Assembly (NCBI GenBank): GCA_027452065.1 | Contig: DAIDHC010000005.1 | Span: 1-61,703 of the forward strand | Source: Bryobacterales bacterium | Lineage (GTDB): Bacteria > Acidobacteriota > Terriglobia > Bryobacterales > Bryobacteraceae | Direction of reading: 5' to 3' | DNA: 61,703 nucleotides | Shown: in pieces, positions 41,698 through 51,324 of the stretch | How positions within the stretch are numbered: the stretch's first letter is position 1 | How the letters are laid out: each line of letters opens with the position of its first letter | The notes under the pieces: model-generated | Seen by the model: only the letters and a program-made list of their open reading frames with translations | Databases searched by the model: none | Told to the model about the DNA's origin: nothing | Position numbers and translations under genes: made by a program

Positions 41698-43065
41698 TTA
41701 GCGCCCGCCCGAGGCCCGCTCCCCGGCCGGACTCACGTCGGAAAACGCCAGCCAGAAGCCCATCATCTCCTCGTCGCTCGGCTCACCCCAGCGGATCGCC
41801 TTCGCCGGATTCGGATTCAGCGGATTGTTCACCGAGTTGTCGAAATACGCCGTCGTCACCAGCTTCGTTCCTTTCGGCAGCACAAACTGCCGCTCCAGAA
41901 AATACGTCTCCTGCCAGTGAAAATCGTACTTCGGCACCGAAAACAGCATTTCGTGCCGCCCGTCCGGATAGATCGCCTCCGTCTTCATGCTCTTGCCCCG
42001 GTAGTGCATGTGCGCCGTGTAGGCCACCGCCGTCACGTCCTTGGGCAGCGTGAAGCACGACGTAACACGATGGTCGCCGTCGCCCGGCGGAATCAGGAAC
42101 AGGTTGTTCCAGATCTCGTACTGCGCCACTTCGTGCGTCACCGGCTCCCGCGCAAATTGAATCCCGATGGCCGTGCGATCCGTCACCGTTTTTCCCAGCC
42201 GGTTGCTGTAATGAATCTGAAACTGCAAATACGAACCCGCCGGTATCTTGAGCGCGTACCCCGGCGGCCGCACCTCCGGCAAATGCCCCGGCAGATAGAT
42301 GGCCGGCACCCGGTTCACGTACTGCCCTTCGCCCGGCAGCGCGCCGCCGCCCGCGTCCGCGCAGCCGTCGTCCACCACCGGCACCTCCGGCCGCAAGTGC
42401 TGTACCTTCCCCGTCGTGTAGCGATATTTATTTCCGCCCGCGGCCGACTTTTCCCGATTGGCCTGCGATTTCGGCACCGCATCGGCGCTCACCACGCTCA
42501 CCGTCGCATGGTGCACCACGCGCCGGTCGCCCGGCAACACTTCGGCCACCTGCACCCATTTGTCCTCGGTGAAACCGGTCGGCACATAAATGTATTCGTA
42601 TTCGTCCTGCGCGCCCGAAGCCACCTGCTCCGGAGGAATCGCCAGCACCACGTCCGGCTGCATGTGCCAGCCGTCATGAAACACCGGCGCCGGCGGTAAG
42701 TCCGCCGGATTCCCTTCCTTCGCCCCGCTCTTCACCCACTCCTCGATGGTCGCGATATCGGCCGGCGCAAGGCGCGCGTCGTTGCGGAATACCCCGACCG
42801 ACGGATCGGCGTGCCACGGCGGCATCGTTCGCTTAGCCACCGCCTCGCGCACCGCCGCCGCCCATGGACGCGCGTCTTTGTATGTCACCAGCGACATCGG
42901 CGCGACGTCGTTCGGATGATGGCAGACCACACAGTTCCGGTAGAAGATCGGCGCCACGTCGCGGCTGAAGGTCACCTCCGGCTTCGCGCCCGTCCCCCCG
43001 GCGGCCGCCAGCGCGCACCACCCCAGCGCCATCGCCATACGCACCACCGCTCCGGCCATCGCCAT
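41698..43065 (-). CDS. Exported cytochrome c / copper type II monooxygenase-like fusion
   Basis: About 455 residues. The start at MAMAGAVVRMAMALG is preceded by AAGGAG and gives a clean signal peptide. Residues 30-120 are a cytochrome c-like domain with one heme motif, CVVCH (FSRDVAPIFYRNCVVCHHP), and a downstream Met-containing loop (KRTMPPWHAD). Residues 130-450 resemble copper type II ascorbate-dependent monooxygenases (PHM/DBM), with the His pair RVVHHATVS and HMHYRGKSM as copper ligands. This two-part layout is common in acidobacteria and planctomycetes. Substrate unknown; periplasmic. Confidence 0.85.
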   Translation of the reverse strand: MAMAGAVVRMAMALGWCALAAAGGTGAKPEVTFSRDVAPIFYRNCVVCHHPNDVAPMSLVTYKDARPWAAAVREAVAKRTMPPWHADPSVGVFRNDARLAPADIATIEEWVKSGAKEGNPADLPPAPVFHDGWHMQPDVVLAIPPEQVASGAQDEYEYIYVPTGFTEDKWVQVAEVLPGDRRVVHHATVSVVSADAVPKSQANREKSAAGGNKYRYTTGKVQHLRPEVPVVDDGCADAGGGALPGEGQYVNRVPAIYLPGHLPEVRPPGYALKIPAGSYLQFQIHYSNRLGKTVTDRTAIGIQFAREPVTHEVAQYEIWNNLFLIPPGDGDHRVTSCFTLPKDVTAVAYTAHMHYRGKSMKTEAIYPDGRHEMLFSVPKYDFHWQETYFLERQFVLPKGTKLVTTAYFDNSVNNPLNPNPAKAIRWGEPSDEEMMGFWLAFSDVSPAGERASGGR

Positions 43066-43108
43066 GCCGATCTCCTTCCTCACCTGCCGCCATTGTATGG
43101 CATTCCGG

Positions 43109-43321
43109 CTACTGTGTCTCGCCGCCCCCGCCCCGCGGAGGCGCACACAACGCGCACGTCAGCTCACGGCCCACAAAACTCGCCCGCCCCGCCTCCGACA
43201 ACACCCACGGCCGGTTCGTCCACGGCGGCTGGTGCCGAACATGACGCTCGTGCCCGCACTCCATCTCCGCCACCCACTCACCCGCCTCGTCCTGATGAAA
43301 CCCCAGAACCTTCCGTCTCAT
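43109..43321 (-). CDS. DUF3565 family small protein
   Basis: A 70-residue protein fitting DUF3565: MRRKVLGFHQDEAGEWVAEM, then ECGHERHVRHQPPW, then TNRPWVLSEAGRASFVG and LTCALC. Cys/His pairs (ECGH, HVRH, CALC) suggest a zinc site. Function unknown. A GAGGA ribosome site sits upstream. It lies 44 bases from the monooxygenase gene on the same strand. Confidence 0.85.
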   Translation of the reverse strand: MRRKVLGFHQDEAGEWVAEMECGHERHVRHQPPWTNRPWVLSEAGRASFVGRELTCALCAPPRGGGGETQ

Positions 43322-43647
43322 ATTTCCTCACTCACATTCCACCGGCTCCACTGAGATGCACCACTCATTTTCCTCTGTATTCTCCTCGTTACTCCCAATT
43401 GTCAGGCGCCGGAAATCCGCCCTTCAATCCACTGTCACAAATCGCCGCTACGATGAGGGCTGGCGCCGCCGCGCGCCCGGCCTCGAATAGAACTTCCATG
43501 CGCCTGACATCCACTTCCCCCGGGCACGGCGCCAGCGGCATCGGCGGCGCCGCGCACCTATACACTCTATCGAACGGCCCATGCCCCGGGCCCGGGCTGC
43601 CTTCGCGCACCGCCTCCCTGCCTGTGGTATCCCAGGGTAGGCGCTCC
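43322..43647. other. Intergenic region between DUF3565 and MOSC genes
   Basis: 326 bases between divergent genes. I see no gene with family features, and the open frames here have Arg/Pro-rich nonsense products. The stretch probably holds both promoters. It contains a pyrimidine-rich segment near 43370 and a GGTAT sequence near 43625, neither of which is convincing as a -10. Confidence 0.45.
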
Positions 43648-44142
43648 GTGAATGGCACCATCTGCAGCATCAACATCTCCCCCGGCGGCCTTCCCAAGCT
43701 TGCCATCGCCGAAGCTTCCGTCACTCCTCTCGGCCTGGCCGGCGATTCCTGGGCCCATCCCCGCATCCACGGCGGACCCCGCAAGGCCGTTCTCCTGCTG
43801 ACTCTCGAATCCATCGACGAGCTCCGCGCCCTCGGCTTCGCCCTGTACCCCGGAGCTCTCGGCGAAAACCTCACCGTCGAAGGCCTCGACCGCCGCCTCC
43901 TCCGCCCCGGCCAGCGATACCGCGCCGGCGCCGCTCTCATCGAGCTCACCGGCCTCCGCGAGCCCTGCGCCGCCCTCGACGTCTACGGCAAGGGACTGCG
44001 CCGCGCCGTGTTCAGTCCCGCCGTTCAACGCGGCGACACACATGCCCCCGCCTGGGGCCTCAGCGGTTTCTACGCCCGCGTTGTCGAGCCCGGCCCGGTT
44101 CGCCTTCGCGATACAATTACCTTGGTGGACCACGCCGTCTAG
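43648..44142 (+). CDS. MOSC domain protein
   Basis: A 164-residue MOSC-fold protein: an N-terminal SPGGLPK strand-turn, HGGPRKAVLLL, PGALGENLTVEGLD, and the conserved Cys in LTGLREPCAALDVYGKGL. MOSC domains are the C-terminal module of Moco sulfurases and bind sulfur or molybdenum cofactor; stand-alone forms such as YiiM reduce N-hydroxylated compounds. Start is GTG. It ends five bases before glnE, so co-transcription is likely although no functional link is obvious. Confidence 0.85.
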   Translation: MNGTICSINISPGGLPKLAIAEASVTPLGLAGDSWAHPRIHGGPRKAVLLLTLESIDELRALGFALYPGALGENLTVEGLDRRLLRPGQRYRAGAALIELTGLREPCAALDVYGKGLRRAVFSPAVQRGDTHAPAWGLSGFYARVVEPGPVRLRDTITLVDHAV

Positions 44143-44147
44143 CCTGC

Positions 44148-47036
44148 ATGCCATCTCATCTTCTCTCTCCCCACCTCGCCGGTTCCACGCGCGCCCTTGC
44201 GGATCTGCACGCCGCCTGCAGAAACCTCGGCGATGAGCCGCGCAAACGCCTCGAGTCCCTCGTCGCTTCCAGCCCCGCCCCCAGCCAGCTTCTCCATTAC
44301 CTAGCCGCCTTCCGCCTCCGCCATCCCGAGCCTTTCGCCTCTCTCATCGCATCGGCGTTCCACCTTCGCGCCGCCTGCGCCGTCTTCGCTCACAGCCGCT
44401 TCCTCTCCGAGAGCTGCCTCGAACACCCCGACTGGCTCTGCGAAATTGACGGCGCCGACCTTGTTCGCAGCGCCCCCGAGTTCACCCTCCTGCTGCGCGG
44501 AATCCTCGACCGCGAGTGCGGCGGCCGCCCCGAGCCGCTTCAACTGGCCCGCTTCCGCCGGCGCCAACTCCTCCGAATCCTCGTCCGCGACGTCCTCGGC
44601 CTGGCCGGCCTCGCCGAGATCACCGAGGAAATCTCCTCCCTCGCCGACGCCATCCTCGAGACCACCTACCAGTGGCTGTTCGACGACCTCGCCGCGCGGC
44701 ACGGCGCCCCCGCCGTCCACGCCCCCGACGGCACCCGGCAGCCCTGCGGCATGTCCGTCGTCGCGCTCGGCAAACTCGGCGGCCGCGAGCTCAACTACAG
44801 CTCCGATATCGACCTGATGTTCGTCTACACCGGCAACGGCGAAACCACGGGCCCTGCGCCGCTGTCCAACAAAGAGTTCTTCAAGAAAATCGCCAATCAG
44901 TACAGCGACCTGCTCTCCATCTACACCGCCGAGGGCATGTGCTATCGCGTCGATCTCCGCCTCCGCCCCGACGGCAGCCTCGGTGAAGTCTGCATGTCTC
45001 TCGACGGCGCTCTCAAGTATTACCGGTCCCGCGCCCGCGACTGGGAATTGCAGATGATGATCAAGGCCCGCATCGCCGCCGGAGACCGCGAAACCGGCCG
45101 GCGCCTGCTTGAAGCCGTCGAGCCCCGCACCTACTCGAGCACTCTCGATTTCTCCGCCGTCGAAGTGGTCTCGGAAACCCGCGAGCGAATCAGCGAGAAA
45201 CTCGCCGCCCGCCGCGGCCGCTCCACCTCGCTCGACGTCAAGCTCGCCCCCGGCGGCATCCGCGACATCGAGTTCCTCGCCCAGTGCCTCCAGCGCCTCC
45301 ACGGCGCCCGCGCGCCCTGGGTCCGCCACGGCGGCACGCTGCTCGCTCTGTCCCGCCTCAGCGACAAGAACCTGCTGTCGGCCTCCGAATACAGCCGCCT
45401 CGCCGCCGCCTACCAGTTCCTCCGCAACCTCGAACACCGCCTGCAAGCCGCCGACGACCGCCAGACCCACTCGCTCCCCTCCGATCCCCGCGAGCTCGAA
45501 ATCCTCGCCCGCCGCATGCCCCGCTCGCCCGGCGCTCCCGAGCCCTCCGCCGCCGACCTGCTCCAACAGCTCAACGCTCACCTCGAAGCGGTCCTCGAAA
45601 TCTACCAGCGCGTCATCCACGCCCAGCGCCCCACTTACTACGCCCTCGCGCCCGCTCCCGCCCCGCTCCCGGCTTCTTCCTGGGACTCTCCGCCGCCCGC
45701 CGTCGCGCCCCGCGGCAACCTTGTCCGCGCCCTCGATACGCTCTCCCCGGCCTTCGCCGCCGCGCTCGCCTCCCATCCCCTCCGCCGTGGCGCCGCGCTG
45801 TTTGAATATTTCCTCGACCGCGCCTCGCAAACCCCTGGCGTCCTCGCCGCCGTCGAAGCCCACCCCGAAGTGGCCCGCCGCGCCCTCGACATCATCGACC
45901 TCAGCCCCTTCTTCGCCGAACAGCTCGCCCGCGACCCCGGCCTGCTCGAAGAACTCGAACACCTGCCCGGCGATTTCTCCGCCCTCGACGAGCTCCCCTC
46001 CGACGCCGCCAGCCTCCGCTGCTCCTTTCGCCGCAACATGTTCCGCATCCAGGCCGCCAGCATCTGCTCGGCCGTGCCCGTCTTCGATACCCTCGAGCAA
46101 ACCTCCAGCCTCGCCGACGCCGCCATCCGCGCGGCCTATCGGATGGCTGTCGCCCAGACGCTCGAAGCTCACCCTCCCGCCGGCCCGGCCTACGTTCCCT
46201 CCCACCAGATGATGGTCGTCGCTCTCGGCCGCCTCGGCATGCGCGAGTTCGATCTCTGCTCGGACGCCGACCTCATCTTCGTCCTCCCCGACGCCGACAA
46301 CTCCGAGCACGTCTTCTGGACCCGCGCCGCCAACCGCCTCATTGACATCCTCACCGCCTACACCGGCGACGGCCAGCTCTTCAGCGTCGATACGCGCCTT
46401 CGCCCCAACGGCAGCGCCGGCACGCTCGTCCAGCCCGAATCCTCCTTCATGGATTACTTCGCCCGCCACGCCGAGGCCTGGGAAGGCATCTCGTACATGA
46501 AATCCCGCGCCGTCGCCGGCGACATCGAAGGCGCAACCCGCTTCCTCAACGAGCTGCAAGAGGTCGACTGGCGGCGCTACGGCCAGGGCGGCCGTTCCCG
46601 CAAAGACCTCCGCAGCATGCGCATGCGCCTGGAAAAAGAGCAGGGCCCCACCAACCCCCTCAAGGCGGGTGCCGGCGCCTACTACGACATCGACTTCCTG
46701 CTCCTTTATCTCCGCCTCAAAGGCGCGGGCATTTTCTTCAAGGTCCTCAATACCCCCGCCCGTATCGACGTCGTCGAAAAAATGGGCCACCTCGACCGCG
46801 CCGACGCCGAGTTCCTCCGCGACACCGCCACGTTCTACCGCGCCGTCGATCACGGCCTCCGCGTTTACTCCGGCCACGCCGGCGGCACCCTTCCCGCCGC
46901 CGACACCCACCTCGACGCCGTCACCGCGCTGGTCCACCGCTGGACCCAGCCCCACCTCCACCACCAGCCGCTCGCCGCCACCCTCGCTCACATGCGCCAC
47001 CGCACGCGCGAGATCTTCGACCGTCTCTTCGCTTAA
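44148..47036 (+). CDS. glnE: Bifunctional glutamine synthetase adenylyltransferase/deadenylylase
   Basis: A 962-residue protein with the two-nucleotidyltransferase layout of GlnE. The deadenylylase half has GKLGGRELNYSSDIDLMFVY (about residues 206-224) and the adenylylase half GRLGMREFDLCSDADLIFVLP (about 690-710), each with the paired catalytic Asp. Helical linkers and the C-terminal GTLPAADTHLDAVTALV are typical. Length matches E. coli GlnE (946). It adjusts glutamine synthetase activity to nitrogen supply, normally under PII control. Codons end mostly in C, consistent with the local strand composition. It meets eda head-on with a 6-bp gap. Confidence 0.95.
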   Translation: MPSHLLSPHLAGSTRALADLHAACRNLGDEPRKRLESLVASSPAPSQLLHYLAAFRLRHPEPFASLIASAFHLRAACAVFAHSRFLSESCLEHPDWLCEIDGADLVRSAPEFTLLLRGILDRECGGRPEPLQLARFRRRQLLRILVRDVLGLAGLAEITEEISSLADAILETTYQWLFDDLAARHGAPAVHAPDGTRQPCGMSVVALGKLGGRELNYSSDIDLMFVYTGNGETTGPAPLSNKEFFKKIANQYSDLLSIYTAEGMCYRVDLRLRPDGSLGEVCMSLDGALKYYRSRARDWELQMMIKARIAAGDRETGRRLLEAVEPRTYSSTLDFSAVEVVSETRERISEKLAARRGRSTSLDVKLAPGGIRDIEFLAQCLQRLHGARAPWVRHGGTLLALSRLSDKNLLSASEYSRLAAAYQFLRNLEHRLQAADDRQTHSLPSDPRELEILARRMPRSPGAPEPSAADLLQQLNAHLEAVLEIYQRVIHAQRPTYYALAPAPAPLPASSWDSPPPAVAPRGNLVRALDTLSPAFAAALASHPLRRGAALFEYFLDRASQTPGVLAAVEAHPEVARRALDIIDLSPFFAEQLARDPGLLEELEHLPGDFSALDELPSDAASLRCSFRRNMFRIQAASICSAVPVFDTLEQTSSLADAAIRAAYRMAVAQTLEAHPPAGPAYVPSHQMMVVALGRLGMREFDLCSDADLIFVLPDADNSEHVFWTRAANRLIDILTAYTGDGQLFSVDTRLRPNGSAGTLVQPESSFMDYFARHAEAWEGISYMKSRAVAGDIEGATRFLNELQEVDWRRYGQGGRSRKDLRSMRMRLEKEQGPTNPLKAGAGAYYDIDFLLLYLRLKGAGIFFKVLNTPARIDVVEKMGHLDRADAEFLRDTATFYRAVDHGLRVYSGHAGGTLPAADTHLDAVTALVHRWTQPHLHHQPLAATLAHMRHRTREIFDRLFA

Positions 47037-47042
47037 GCCGTC

Positions 47043-47711
47043 TCAGTTCCCGGACTTCGCCGCCGCTCCGCGCGCCGCCGCCACCGCCTGCAGGAACTGC
47101 CGGGCCCGCTCCTCGAACACCGCAAAATTCCCCGCCTTGATGTTTGCCGCGTCGATCAGCTCCGCTCCCACACCCGCCGCGCACGCCCCGGCCTTCAGGA
47201 ACTCCCCAATCGTCTCCAGGTTCACCCCGCCCGTCGGCACCATCTCGATCTGCGGAAACGGAGCCCGCAGCGCTTTGATGTACTTGGCCCCGCCCACCGC
47301 GCCCGCCGGGAAAATCTTGATCGCATCGCCGCCCGCCTCCCACGCCGCCAGCACCTCGGTCGGCGTCAACGCCCCGGGCATGATCGCCTTCGAGTACCGC
47401 CGCGCCAGCTCGATCGTTTTCACGTTCAGGCTCGGCGTGACGAAAAACTCCGCCCCGGCCAGCATGCACGCCCGCGCCGTCTCCGCGTCCAGCACCGTCC
47501 CGGCGCCCAGCACAATCTGGTCGCCAAACTGGTCCGCGATTTTCTCCAGCGCCCGGATCGCCCCCGGCACCGTCATCGTGATCTCCGCCGCCCGGATCCC
47601 GCCGCGGTAGATCGCCTCAATCGCCTTGATCGCCGACTCCGCGCTTTCCGTCCGCACCACCGGCACAATCCCGATGTCCCGGATCGCCGACATTACCGAT
47701 TCTTTGTTCAT
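47043..47711 (-). CDS. eda: KDPG/KHG aldolase
   Basis: A 222-residue class I aldolase of the KDPG/KHG family. The Schiff-base lysine is K132 (DAIKIFPAG), the proton-shuttle glutamate is E43 (RAAEITMTVPGA), and the substrate phosphate is held by the loop at MVPTGGV. It cleaves 2-keto-3-deoxy-6-phosphogluconate to pyruvate and glyceraldehyde-3-phosphate in the Entner-Doudoroff route, and may act on related keto acids. It overlaps selA by four bases, an unusual partner. Cytoplasmic. Confidence 0.93.
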   Translation of the reverse strand: MNKESVMSAIRDIGIVPVVRTESAESAIKAIEAIYRGGIRAAEITMTVPGAIRALEKIADQFGDQIVLGAGTVLDAETARACMLAGAEFFVTPSLNVKTIELARRYSKAIMPGALTPTEVLAAWEAGGDAIKIFPAGAVGGAKYIKALRAPFPQIEMVPTGGVNLETIGEFLKAGACAAGVGAELIDAANIKAGNFAVFEERARQFLQAVAAARGAAAKSGN

Positions 47712-49075
47712 GTTTCTATCCTAGCCGCACGCCGGATCGCCGCCGCCAGTTCCGCTTCCTCTTCCGGAAACACCGTCCGCAGATCCAGCGCCAGCCGCCC
47801 GTCCTCGATCCGTGCAATCACCGCCGGCTCGCCCTCCCGGCAGCGCCGCTCCAGCTTCGCCACCTCCCCGCCTCCCACCAGCACCAGCCACGTCTCCAGC
47901 GTCTGCTCCGGCGTCGAGCCCCCTCCGGCCATCGATTCTCCCGGCGCCGTCTCCACCTCCAGCCCCTCCAGCCGCGCCGCCAGCGCCTGCGCCCGCTCCC
48001 GCACCCTCTCCACCGGCTCGGCGATCATCGCCAGCGCCGGTATCTCCCTCCAACGCCCCAACAGCAGCCGCCTCAGCGTCTCCTCCAGCCACTGGTGCAT
48101 CAGCTTGTCCAGCCGCAGCGCCCGGAACATCGGATTCCTCCGCAGCCGCCGCACCAGCTCTTCATCGCCCGCAATCAGCCCCGCCTGCGGCCCGCCCAGC
48201 AGCTTGTCTCCGCTGAAGCTCACCAGGTTCGCGCCCGCCTTCAGGCTCTCCGGCACCAGCGGCTCGTCGATCCCATACGCCCGCAGGTCCACCATGCACC
48301 CGCTTCCCAGGTCCTCGTAAACCGGAATCCCCCGCTCGCGCCCCAGCGCCGCCAGCTCATCCAGCCCCGGACGCCCCGTAAACCCCGTCATCCGAAAATT
48401 GCTCGCGTGCACCCGCATCAGCAGCCGCGTCCGCTCGTTGATCGCTCCGGCATAATCCTCAATCCGCGTCCGGTTCGTCGTCCCGACTTCCCGCAGCACC
48501 GCCCCCGAGCGCCGCATGATGTCCGGGATCCGGAACCCGTCCCCGATCTCGATCAGCTCGCCCCGCGATACGATCACCTCGTATCCGGCCGCGAGCTCGC
48601 TCAACGCCAGATACACCGCCGCGGCGTTGTTGTTCACCGCAATGCCCGGCGCGCCCACCAGCCGCTCCAGCAGCGGCGACAGGTGCGCGTCCCTTTTGCC
48701 CCGCCGGCCCGCCGCCAGGTCGTACTCCAGGTTCGAATACCCGCCGATCGCCTCCATCCGGCCCAGCGGCGCCCGCCCCAGGTTCGTGTGCAGCACAACG
48801 CCGGTGGCGTTGATCACCCTTCGCAGTGATGGCCTCTCGAGCCGCTCGAGTACCTCCCGCACCCGCGCCGCCAGCCCCGCCGTCTCCACGCTCGCCCCGG
48901 CGCGAATCCGCTCCCGCGCCGCCCCCAGCACCCTCCGCGTCTCGGCCGCCATCAGCTCCCGCGGAAACCGCCCCTCCAGCGTTCGCAGCTCACCCAGCAC
49001 TGCCTCCACCGACGGAATCCCCCGCAGCTTTTCCTGCAGCCCGGCCGCTCCGTCTTTTTCCGCCATCGCCGCCAT
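47708..49075 (-). CDS. selA: SelA, L-seryl-tRNA(Sec) selenium transferase
   Basis: A 455-residue PLP enzyme of the full-length bacterial SelA type. The N-terminal domain (LRGIPSVEAVLGEL, residues 17-30) distinguishes it from the shorter SelA-like ammonia lyases. RVINATGVVLHTNLGRAPL (86-104) and the PLP lysine K291 (SFSGDKLLGGPQAG) are clear. It converts Ser-tRNA(Sec) to Sec-tRNA(Sec) with selenophosphate. Its presence implies that the organism uses selenocysteine, though selB, selC and selD are not in this window. Translationally coupled to eda downstream. The tRNA-Ser at 27.9 kb is not selC. Confidence 0.9.
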   Translation of the reverse strand: MAAMAEKDGAAGLQEKLRGIPSVEAVLGELRTLEGRFPRELMAAETRRVLGAARERIRAGASVETAGLAARVREVLERLERPSLRRVINATGVVLHTNLGRAPLGRMEAIGGYSNLEYDLAAGRRGKRDAHLSPLLERLVGAPGIAVNNNAAAVYLALSELAAGYEVIVSRGELIEIGDGFRIPDIMRRSGAVLREVGTTNRTRIEDYAGAINERTRLLMRVHASNFRMTGFTGRPGLDELAALGRERGIPVYEDLGSGCMVDLRAYGIDEPLVPESLKAGANLVSFSGDKLLGGPQAGLIAGDEELVRRLRRNPMFRALRLDKLMHQWLEETLRRLLLGRWREIPALAMIAEPVERVRERAQALAARLEGLEVETAPGESMAGGGSTPEQTLETWLVLVGGGEVAKLERRCREGEPAVIARIEDGRLALDLRTVFPEEEAELAAAIRRAARIET

Positions 49076-49102
49076 TCTATATCGAACCGCGGCCGGGGCC
49101 CC

Positions 49103-50467
49103 CTACTCGTAGCGCAGCGCTTCGGTCGGATTCAGCCGCGACGCCCGCCGCGCCGGCAGCAGCCCGAACACAACCCCAACGGCCACCGATACCGCGAACG
49201 CGATCACCACCGATGCCACCGATACCGGCACCTTCACCGCGTCCGTGAAAAACTGCACGCTCAGCGGCACCGACACTCCGATCAGAATTCCGATCGATCC
49301 GCCGGCCACGCTGATGATCACCGCCTCGGTCAAAAACTGCAGCATCACTTCCCGCCGCGACGCCCCCACCGCCTTCCGCAGTCCGATTTCCCGCGTCCGC
49401 TCGGTCACCGTCACCAGCATGATGTTCATGATCCCGATGCCCGAAATCACCAGCGCGATTGCCGCCACGATGAACAGCACGATCGACAGCACGAACGTGA
49501 TCTTTTTCGCCGCGTCCAGAATCGCCGTCAGCGTGTCCACGCTGTAGCGCGCCCCCTTCCGGTGCCGGCTCTCGATGATCTGCCTCACCGCCTGCGCCGT
49601 CGCCTCCACGTCGTTGGAGTCCCGCACCTGCACATACAGCGGATCGATCCTCTCCACTTTGGTGAAAATCCGGATCACCGTCGAGGGGATCAGCACCGTT
49701 TCGTCCCTGAGCTCAGCCAGCCCGAACGTGCTGGTCCGCTCCTTGAACGTCCCGATCACCGTGAACTGCAACTGATGCAGCTTGATCACCTGCCCCACGG
49801 CGGCCGTCTGGCTCCCATACAGCTTGATCGCCAGCTTCTCGGTGAGCATCGCCACCTTCTGATGCGTCAGAACGTCGCTCGGGTCCATGAACCGCCCGGC
49901 CAGCAATTGCAGGTGCCGGATCAGAATGTACTGATCGTCGGAGCCGATCACCGCGACGTCCTGCGCGCGTCCCGCCAAAAACATCTGGTCGTAGGAGGTG
50001 ATCACGCCCGCCGCCGCCGTAATCCGGTCCGCCAGTTGCCTGCGGATCGCCTCCACGTCGGACTCTTTGAGAAAATCCCCCTCGGCCTGAACAGCCGTCT
50101 CGCTTCCCGTCTCGTACTGCGCGTAGATCAGATTCGAGCCAACCGCCCGAATCTGGTCCAGAATCATCTCGCGCCCGGTCAGCGACACCGTCACCACCAG
50201 GATCACCGCCGCGTTTCCGATCACTAGGCCCAGCGCCGTCAGCACCGTCCGGACTTTGTTCGCCCGTAGCGCCTGCAGGCTGAACCGCAGCGCCTCGCCC
50301 AGGTTCATCCCCCGCCCCAGCCGTGCCGCCTCCGCGACTCCCAGTCCGGCCCTGCTTCTCAGACCCGGCGCCTCTCCTCCAGATGCATGTCCCCCGCCGG
50401 CGCTCCCCGGAGCTTTCCCCGCCTCGGCGGAGTCCGCACCGGCATGGGCTTGCTCCCCGGCTTTCAC
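49103..50467 (-). CDS. MacB/FtsX-type ABC transporter permease
   Basis: A 454-residue inner-membrane protein of the MacB/LolC permease type: an N-terminal helix (NKVRTVLTALGLVIGNAAVILV), a large periplasmic domain (about 110-320), then three C-terminal helices (LSIVLFIVAAIALVISGIGIMNIMLVTVTERTREIGLRKAVGA, read in parts). The ATPase is not adjacent. The first 53 residues are low-complexity Ala/Gly; the start could instead be the Met of MNLGEALRF at 50308, close to the first helix. It is preceded 2 bases upstream by the TPR gene stop. Mechanotransmission exporters of this kind handle peptides, lipoproteins or drugs. Confidence 0.85.
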   Translation of the reverse strand: MKAGEQAHAGADSAEAGKAPGSAGGGHASGGEAPGLRSRAGLGVAEAARLGRGMNLGEALRFSLQALRANKVRTVLTALGLVIGNAAVILVVTVSLTGREMILDQIRAVGSNLIYAQYETGSETAVQAEGDFLKESDVEAIRRQLADRITAAAGVITSYDQMFLAGRAQDVAVIGSDDQYILIRHLQLLAGRFMDPSDVLTHQKVAMLTEKLAIKLYGSQTAAVGQVIKLHQLQFTVIGTFKERTSTFGLAELRDETVLIPSTVIRIFTKVERIDPLYVQVRDSNDVEATAQAVRQIIESRHRKGARYSVDTLTAILDAAKKITFVLSIVLFIVAAIALVISGIGIMNIMLVTVTERTREIGLRKAVGASRREVMLQFLTEAVIISVAGGSIGILIGVSVPLSVQFFTDAVKVPVSVASVVIAFAVSVAVGVVFGLLPARRASRLNPTEALRYE

Positions 50468-50469
50468 GC

Positions 50470-51324
50470 CTACGCGCCGATAGCTTTCTTCAGCAGTTTT
50501 TCAGCTTCCGACCGCGGCGGATCGTCCGGCGTCAACTCCGACTGCATGTAGCGCTTCAGCAGATTCTGCGCCTCGCCCAGATTCCGCTTTTCCTGCACAT
50601 ATGTCGCCGCGCGCCAGAACATCACCCGCGGGTTGTTCGGCGCAATCTTCTCCGCCTCGGCGAACATCGCCTCGCTCTCCCGGTCCTTGCCCTGCTTGGC
50701 CAGATACCGCGCCAGTTCGATCACCCGGCCCACCTGCCGCGGAGCCAGTTGCACGGCCCGCCTCAGTTGCTCCTCGGCCGTGTTGAACTCCTTACGCCGC
50801 TCGGCGATCTGCGCCTGGGCAAAGTGATATTCGGCCGGGTTCAGCCGCGCCATCCGCTCGGCCAACTGCGCCGCTTTGTCCATCCCCCCGCCTAGAAATC
50901 CCGGCGCCTCCAGGTAATAGTCGAACAGGTCGCTCATGGCCTCCAGGTTGTTCGGATCCAGTTCCACGCTCCGCTCGAAAAACTGACGCGCCTTGGAAGC
51001 GCTCATCGGCGCCGTAAATGGACTCGATGTCTCAGCCCGCCGCCCCCAGGCACGCCCCAGCCACAAATAGTATTCCGAACTGTGCGGTTGCGCATCTACC
51101 GCCTTTTGAAGCACATCCGTGGCTTTCTTGTAGTCGCCCGTCATCAGGTAGTTCTGCCCCATCAGGCAGTATGCCGCCGCGTCGGGCTTGGACATACTCC
51201 GCAAAACTTTCAAAGACCCTTCGTAATCAGTGCGTTGATACAACTCCTCCGCCTGCTTCATCTCCTGGCCGGAGGCGAGCAGCGCGGCGCCAAGCGTAAG
51301 CAACAACACTACCTTAAGTCTCAT
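50470..51324 (-). CDS. Exported TPR protein
   Basis: A 284-residue protein with a signal peptide (ends near ASGQ) and five or more TPR units (for example AAYCLMGQNYLMTGDYKKATDVLQKA and AEYHFAQAQIAERRKEFNTAEEQL, read in parts). An FFERSVELDPNNLEA segment is canonical. It likely acts as a periplasmic scaffold. It is 2 bases from the permease gene and shares an operon, so it may recruit cargo or partners to that permease; that is inference. Confidence 0.85.
   Translation of the reverse strand: MRLKVVLLLTLGAALLASGQEMKQAEELYQRTDYEGSLKVLRSMSKPDAAAYCLMGQNYLMTGDYKKATDVLQKAVDAQPHSSEYYLWLGRAWGRRAETSSPFTAPMSASKARQFFERSVELDPNNLEAMSDLFDYYLEAPGFLGGGMDKAAQLAERMARLNPAEYHFAQAQIAERRKEFNTAEEQLRRAVQLAPRQVGRVIELARYLAKQGKDRESEAMFAEAEKIAPNNPRVMFWRAATYVQEKRNLGEAQNLLKRYMQSELTPDDPPRSEAEKLLKKAIGA

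Noticed and set aside
47708..49075. SelA-family D-glucosaminate-6-phosphate ammonia-lyase (DgaE) paired with its aldolase
   Set aside because: The 455-residue length and the N-terminal IPSVEAVL domain fit true SelA; the lyases are shorter and lack it. Kept as a possibility in the findings.
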